Origin: Helianthus annuus
Taxonomy: Eukaryota > Streptophyta > Magnoliopsida > Asterales > Asteraceae
Assembly (NCBI RefSeq): GCF_002127325.2
Contig: NC_035448.2
Location: 85,950,587 to 86,014,586 of the forward strand
DNA length: 64,000 nucleotides
Direction of reading: 5' to 3'
A program made the translations under genes and the position numbers. Position 1 is the first letter of the stretch. Each line of letters starts with the position of its first letter. Below are positions 59,704-64,000 of the stretch, piece by piece. The notes beneath the pieces were generated by a model that was not told the DNA's origin, did no database searches, and saw only the letters and a list, made by a program, of their open reading frames with translations.

Positions 59704-60781
59704 TGTCACACCCCCGAAAAACCACCTAGGGAAGGTCCCTGTTAGGCGTGTGACGTACCAATAACGAGCCATTAATTACATTGAACGCGTACAAGTTTCA
59801 AAACAAAATGCTTAATTTTTAATGTAAAATACCATCAACAAGTTTAAACGAAAACCAACATGTCCAGCGGAAGCAAATAGTAAACCAATGTTAAACTGTT
59901 TCAAAAACCAATGTATGATATCAATAGTTCAATCACATGAATCCCTCCGGTCGACCCATGACCACTCCAGCTACTCCAGACAGCAAGTTCCAATCCAAGA
60001 CATCTAACGACCTACAAGCATGCAGACAAGTGTGTCAGACGACGCTGGTGAGTTCAAAGTTTTGTTAACGCATTTAGTTACCAGGTATGTGTATAAAACA
60101 GTTCAACAGTTCAATAGTTCAATAATTTGATTTGATGTTGTTATTAACTCGATTACCGCAGATGGCTACAAGATGTATTTTCCTAACCCCAATGTCTCTA
60201 TCAAAACATTGGTCATGCTTTAAGGAAATTAGTTCACGCCCGTCCTCCCTGATACGGTGTGAGGGTGCCAAACCTAATAGCGCTATCAACTAATAACCTC
60301 GTTGCCTCCCTGGCAACTATCGGTAGATATAAGGGGTCTTATATGATAGACAATGAGTGTAATAACAAACATCCCATTAACCTGACGTTCCTCCCCGGAA
60401 CGTTACCCGATATCCCTCCCCGGGATGCATGCTTGGAAAAGAGCAGTGAACTCACCTTCGGTTTGCTTGGTAGAATAATTTACCCGTTTAACAAAAGTGA
60501 TCAACCAGTCCTATGATAGTTACACATAACAATCAGTTTGGTATGCACAATTATTTACACGTCTTTGCACTCAAGTCATCAAACAAAGTCACGTTTACAC
60601 CATAATCCAGGTTGGGTGACTTGATTATCCTTTCCGTGAATATACGCTTATAACTAAGAATCCTACAACATAGGTATCCGTACATTGTGTATCATATTAA
60701 TTCACAGATTTATATGTACACATACCATATCGTTATACAAGTTATTATATCACTACACAAGTTAATCAATATCTTGATTCC
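59704..60781 (-). repeat. 5' LTR of gypsy D, cut by element C
   Basis: Homologous to 35341-35653 plus 49488 to about 50255. It is broken off at AATATCTTGATT, where the 3' LTR continues with ACACAAATTACC. Confidence 0.85.
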
Positions 60782-61204
60782 TGTTAGTGCATGCGTCTGT
60801 CGACTTCGTCTTATATCGAGTCTTGTGCTAAGAATGTTAGATAAGGGCACGTAGTTCGAGATATAGGTAATTTCGCTTGAAAAGGTAATTCCGCTTGAAA
60901 GTGACTTTCAGGTAATTCCGCACGGAATTAGATTCCGTGTGAAATCTAATTCCGTTTGGAACCATTTCATGCGGAATTAGCCTCCTATAAATACCCCTTC
61001 AAGCGAAATCAGTTGTAACTTTTTCCGGTTTCAGTGCCAAACTGCTGCCGAAGTGTCGTCTCACTGTAAATCGTTGTCAAATCAATCAAATCGACAGTTA
61101 AAGAGTATATCTTGCTGAATTGACCTCAATACATCTGTTTCCGCCTTTCGTATTGAGCATAAACTCTTCTGAACGACTCGTTTGGTCGGTAAAATGATCC
61201 TACA
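60782..61204 (+). repeat. 5' LTR of element C
   Basis: TGTTAGTGCATG...GATCCTACA, 423 bp. U3 (60880-60980) has a cluster of ATTCCGCACGGAAT / AATTCCGCTTGAAAG motifs. TATAAATA is at 60986-60993. Confidence 0.9.
60986..60993 (+). promoter_or_regulatory. TATA box of element C
   Basis: TATAAATA directly after the U3 motif cluster. Confidence 0.55.
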
Positions 61205-61764
61205 AGTGGTATCAGAGCTCAGGAGGAAGAGTTAATACCAATTCAGCTGCAAATTCTGATTTCTACACCTTCTTTTTCAAATTAAACTTGATTTTACGGT
61301 CAAAATGTCTTGATTTTCAAACATCATGTGCGCAATACTGTTTTAATAAACCCTAGAAAGTTTCAGATCTAAAAACGGCTTAAAACTTGATCAATTTGAC
61401 AATTTTCAGTTCGAGATGATGACATCAGCGTAATTCCGCATGGAATTAGGGGGTATTTTTGCTTCAAAAGTTAATTCCGTTTGAAAGTTCACACGGAATT
61501 AGCTAATTCCGCTTCAAAGTCATAATTTCGTTTGAAGGTTTCATGCGAAATTATTAATTTCGCTTGAAAGTTCTGATTTCGTTTGATAATTCCGCACGGA
61601 ATTAGTAATCTCGTTTGAAAGTGTGATAATTACATACGGAATTAGGGTAATTTCTCTCCAAAGATAATCTCGTTTGGACTAGTTAATATCGCTCGAAAGG
61701 GAATTTCGTTTCAGAGTTAATTTCGTTTGAACATATCTGTTTGTGAAACTTTGAAAACCAAAAC
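61205..61764 (+). promoter_or_regulatory. Leader of element C with ATTCCGTTTGAAAG array
   Basis: Primer-binding site TGGTATCAGAGC at 61207. From about 61430 to 61740 there are more than ten variants of AATTCCGTTTGAAAG, AATTTCGCTTGAAAG and CGGAATTAG. The same motifs lie in U3. Confidence 0.75.
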
Positions 61765-63170
61765 ATGGAAGAGGAATTTTATAACGCCTTTGCTACCCCG
61801 ATTACCATTACTTAGCAAGCAATGTTGGAAAATGAAACGGGAACCATGCAAAAACCACCTAACCTCACGAACATCGAGGAATATAAAGGATGGGAAGAAC
61901 GGTTTGAAAATTGGGTGCAAGCAAGTTATTTGGATGCTTGGGAATGCATTGAAACGAAATACGTTAGACCAACAAATGATGACGAAGAAGAGATTGCTAT
62001 CAAAGATCTTGGATGAGAAAAAGAAATACAAAAATGAAAAGATGTTGATCAGTTTATTACAACAAGTTGTGAAAGAAGATATTTTGGTCTTATTGCAACA
62101 CACTGGGAGTGCTATTCGATTTGGAAAGCGTTAAGATCTAAATTTGTTGGAAGTCAAGAAATGATCAAGAACAAGAAATCACTTCTGAAAAAAGAGTTTG
62201 ATCTATTTCTTGGTTTGAAAAATGAAAGCACAAAGCAGATCATTGAAAGATACCGCAATTTGTTAGTTAACATGAAAAAAGTAAGCATCACAAAAGAGAA
62301 TGAGGAATTGATTGAAAAGTTAGCTGATGCATTGCCACATGAAACTTGGGGCACATACTTGATGATGTTAAGAAATAAGAAATGGTTTAACAATCTAACT
62401 TTGAGCAAGTTCATTGAGAAATTGGAAGCTCAGGAGATGGAACAAAGGAAGATTTCAAGAATGAAGGACTTTGATGGTGAACAAGATATCGGTCTTTATT
62501 ACAAAGCAGGCATCAATGACAAGACCAACATGTCACCAAAGGTTGAAACAACATTCAATGCTAAGAGTTCATCAGGAGGTTCTTCTAAAGGGTCAAACAG
62601 CAAAACAAATTTTTCATCATATCCGTCATTTGATCCAAACTTGTCAGCAACAAAGAATGGCAAAAAGCTACAATGCAACATCGTATTGAATCTTGAGAAT
62701 GATCAGGATTATTCGGAAGAAATTGCAAAAAGTCACATGTCTTTGTTGGGAACCGTATTAGAATCATATGGCAGTCTAGTTGTCGGAAGGATCGGGAATC
62801 CAATGTTGACCAAAGAGGATTACGATCAGATTGACGCTGAAGAGATGGAATTGATGGATATAAAATGGTGTTTGGCGAGCGTGTTAAGAAGAGCTGAGAA
62901 ATTCAAACAAATCACAGGAAGAGATGACTTCCGTGATGCGTGTGTTTCTAATTTGGGCTTTGATAAATCTAAAGTTACTTGCTTTCATTGCAGGGAAAAA
63001 GGACACTTCAAGAGGGAGTGCACTAATCGCGAAGCAAGTGGAGCTCAAAATCCGTTCAACAACAATGATTACTACCAGAAGGCCATCTATCATCAAGTTG
63101 CTTAACAACAACAAGAACCACAAGTGGCACATGGTAGAAAAACAATAGAGGAGTCTTCAAAGAGAGCATG
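61765..63170 (+). pseudogene. Copia gag with UBN2-like domain and CCHC knuckle, broken
   Basis: The frame opens at the ATG at 61765. The N-terminal domain (EEYKGWEERFENWVQA, about 61880-61925) and the UBN2-like part (ESTKQIIERYRNLLVNMKK; LADALPHETWGTYL) are typical Copia gag. A knuckle CFHCREKGHFKREC is at about 62980-63021. Breaks: TAG at 61813, an extra base near 62012, a missing base near 62117, and a TAA at 63103 in a CAA run. After that stop the frame stays open until the insertion at 63171. From 62161 to 63105 the frame is clean (314 codons). No pol is in the window. Confidence 0.8.
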
Positions 63171-64000
63171 TGTCACACCCCAACCGATGGCGGAATCATC
63201 GGGGCATGGCACTGAGCGAAACAGATTGTCCAGAAGTTTCCATAACAACTATCATTACTATTCAATTTATATAATACGTCCCATACCGTACCTTAAATAG
63301 TAAACAAATTATTACAGATAACATCAAGTCAAATATTATGTTCTGATAACTTAGATTTAAATATAAAAATTGTTCAAATGCTTCTAGAGAGTCGATCTGC
63401 AAGATCTATAGACAACTATGCTCTAGACACTTATTCTAAGCTCGCCTTCCTAGCAGATAAGCATCCTAATTGCCTGTCACATAAGTTAAAATAAAGTCAA
63501 TACATATAATGTAAAGGTGAGCATACAAATTTGATAATAGCATAATAGAGTTCGAAATAGTTTACGCATAACCAGCACGTACACAGAGGAAAACGAAGCA
63601 TGTTAATTATCGACATGGATCTATCGATACCAATGACTGCGGGTTGACTGCCCGAGGCAGTTCGCAATACATGATTACCACCGTAATCCATGCAAGTAAT
63701 TGTCCTTAACAACCCCCGTGTGAACGGGTGCTGAGTCCAAACTATAGTACTATCATCGTTAAGGCAGGTAGACAACATTCGACGTGTAAACATAACAACA
63801 AGCATTCATTTAGTCACGTAATACATGCGGTGACGGTTAGCGTTTAAAGTAATTGAGTAGTGTGTTCGATTATGATTTAGAATAAGTAACGTATGTAACA
63901 CCCAAAAGTGTTAAAGCAAAAGGGGTTCGAGTATACTCACAGTGATTGATGGATTGAAGGGAGAACTTGAGAGTAGGGTTAGCTTGAGTAGTTCGATATC
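63171..64000 (-). repeat. Start of another gypsy-type LTR, runs off the window
   Basis: Starts TGTCACACCCCAACC, abutting the broken Copia gag. The plus-strand layout (TGTCACACCCC...) is that of the minus-oriented gypsy LTRs here. The last 830 bases hold no coding signal. The candidate TSD on the left is GCATG (63166-63170); the right end is outside. Confidence 0.6.

Larger units (their letters stand above)
35341..60781 (-). mobile_element. Decayed gypsy element D with two insertions in its 3' LTR
   Basis: The 3' LTR is in three pieces (35341-35653, 49488-50424, 54061-55177; together about 2.36 kb), the internal region is 55178-59703 and the 5' LTR begins at 59704. Both LTRs start TGTCACACCCCC and share the CCACCTAGGGAA.GTCCCTGTTAGGCGTGTGACGTACC block and the ACAAGCATGCAGACAAG block. 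The primer-site complement GCTCTGATACCA is at 59689-59700, so the element is on the minus strand. The Tekay-like element at 35654 and the solo LTR at 50425 sit inside the 3' LTR, and element C sits inside the 5' LTR. Coding parts are heavily broken. This is the oldest clear layer of the right half. Confidence 0.8.
60782..63170 (+). mobile_element. Copia-type element C, 3' part missing
   Basis: 5' LTR 60782-61204, primer site TGGTATCAGAGC at 61207-61218, leader, gag. The element stops at 63170, where another LTR begins. It is inserted in the 5' LTR of gypsy D. The LTR start (TGTTAGTGCATGCGTCTGTC...CTTCGTCTTATATCGAGTC) and end (GATCCTACA) are homologous to element B. The rest may lie beyond the window, behind the next insertion. 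Confidence 0.85.

Overview
The window is flowering-plant nuclear DNA. It is AT-rich, has a 14-exon gene with GT-AG introns, and is otherwise filled by nested plant transposons. The gag and polyprotein types, the long-LTR chromovirus and the gag-like pseudogene at 15.9-20.0 kb resemble those common in Asteraceae, so a sunflower- or daisy-family genome is my best guess. I cannot prove the species. I see no rRNA, tRNA or CRISPR.

Left part, 1-11.9 kb: one host gene on the + strand, a tandem-Agenet protein orthologous to Arabidopsis G2484-1/SWOLLEN 1. I could assign 14 coding exons whose phases all match, giving 5301 nt and 1766 codons plus stop. Its introns hold a SINE with a 17-bp target-site duplication (TSD) and two related foldback MITEs. 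Its first coding exon holds a 36-bp minisatellite that encodes a 12-residue repeat.

11.9-21.4 kb: Helitron-like material. There is a minus-strand 3' terminus at 11.9 kb, a possible 8.35-kb non-autonomous Helitron (12419-20769) and a 0.63-kb one directly behind it. The large unit carries a 240-bp tandem repeat array and a long broken gene of a gag-associated Asteraceae type. The small one is split by a Mutator-type MITE with a perfect 9-bp TSD.

21.4-28.5 kb: a B3-domain-like gene fragment on the minus strand is cut by a 2.8-kb LTR element without coding sequence. A 1.3-kb long-TIR element and gypsy LTR remnants follow.

28.5-35.2 kb: a gag-only Copia-type element (minus strand, TSD CTTTT), inserted in an older LTR-like sequence.

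35.3-60.8 kb: a decayed gypsy element (minus strand). Its 3' LTR received two later insertions: a complete, very young Tekay-like chromovirus (35654-49487; LTRs 3371 bp, TSD CTACA, intact 1533-aa polyprotein plus an extra 528-aa upstream ORF) and a 3.6-kb solo LTR (TSD TCAAG). Its 5' LTR is cut by a Copia-type element (from 60782), which is itself cut at 63171 by another gypsy-type LTR that runs off the window.

The most interesting pattern is that nearly every mobile unit here carries its own cluster of short palindrome-like motifs just upstream of its TATA box, and often again in its untranslated leader. The motifs differ between elements, but their placement is the same.
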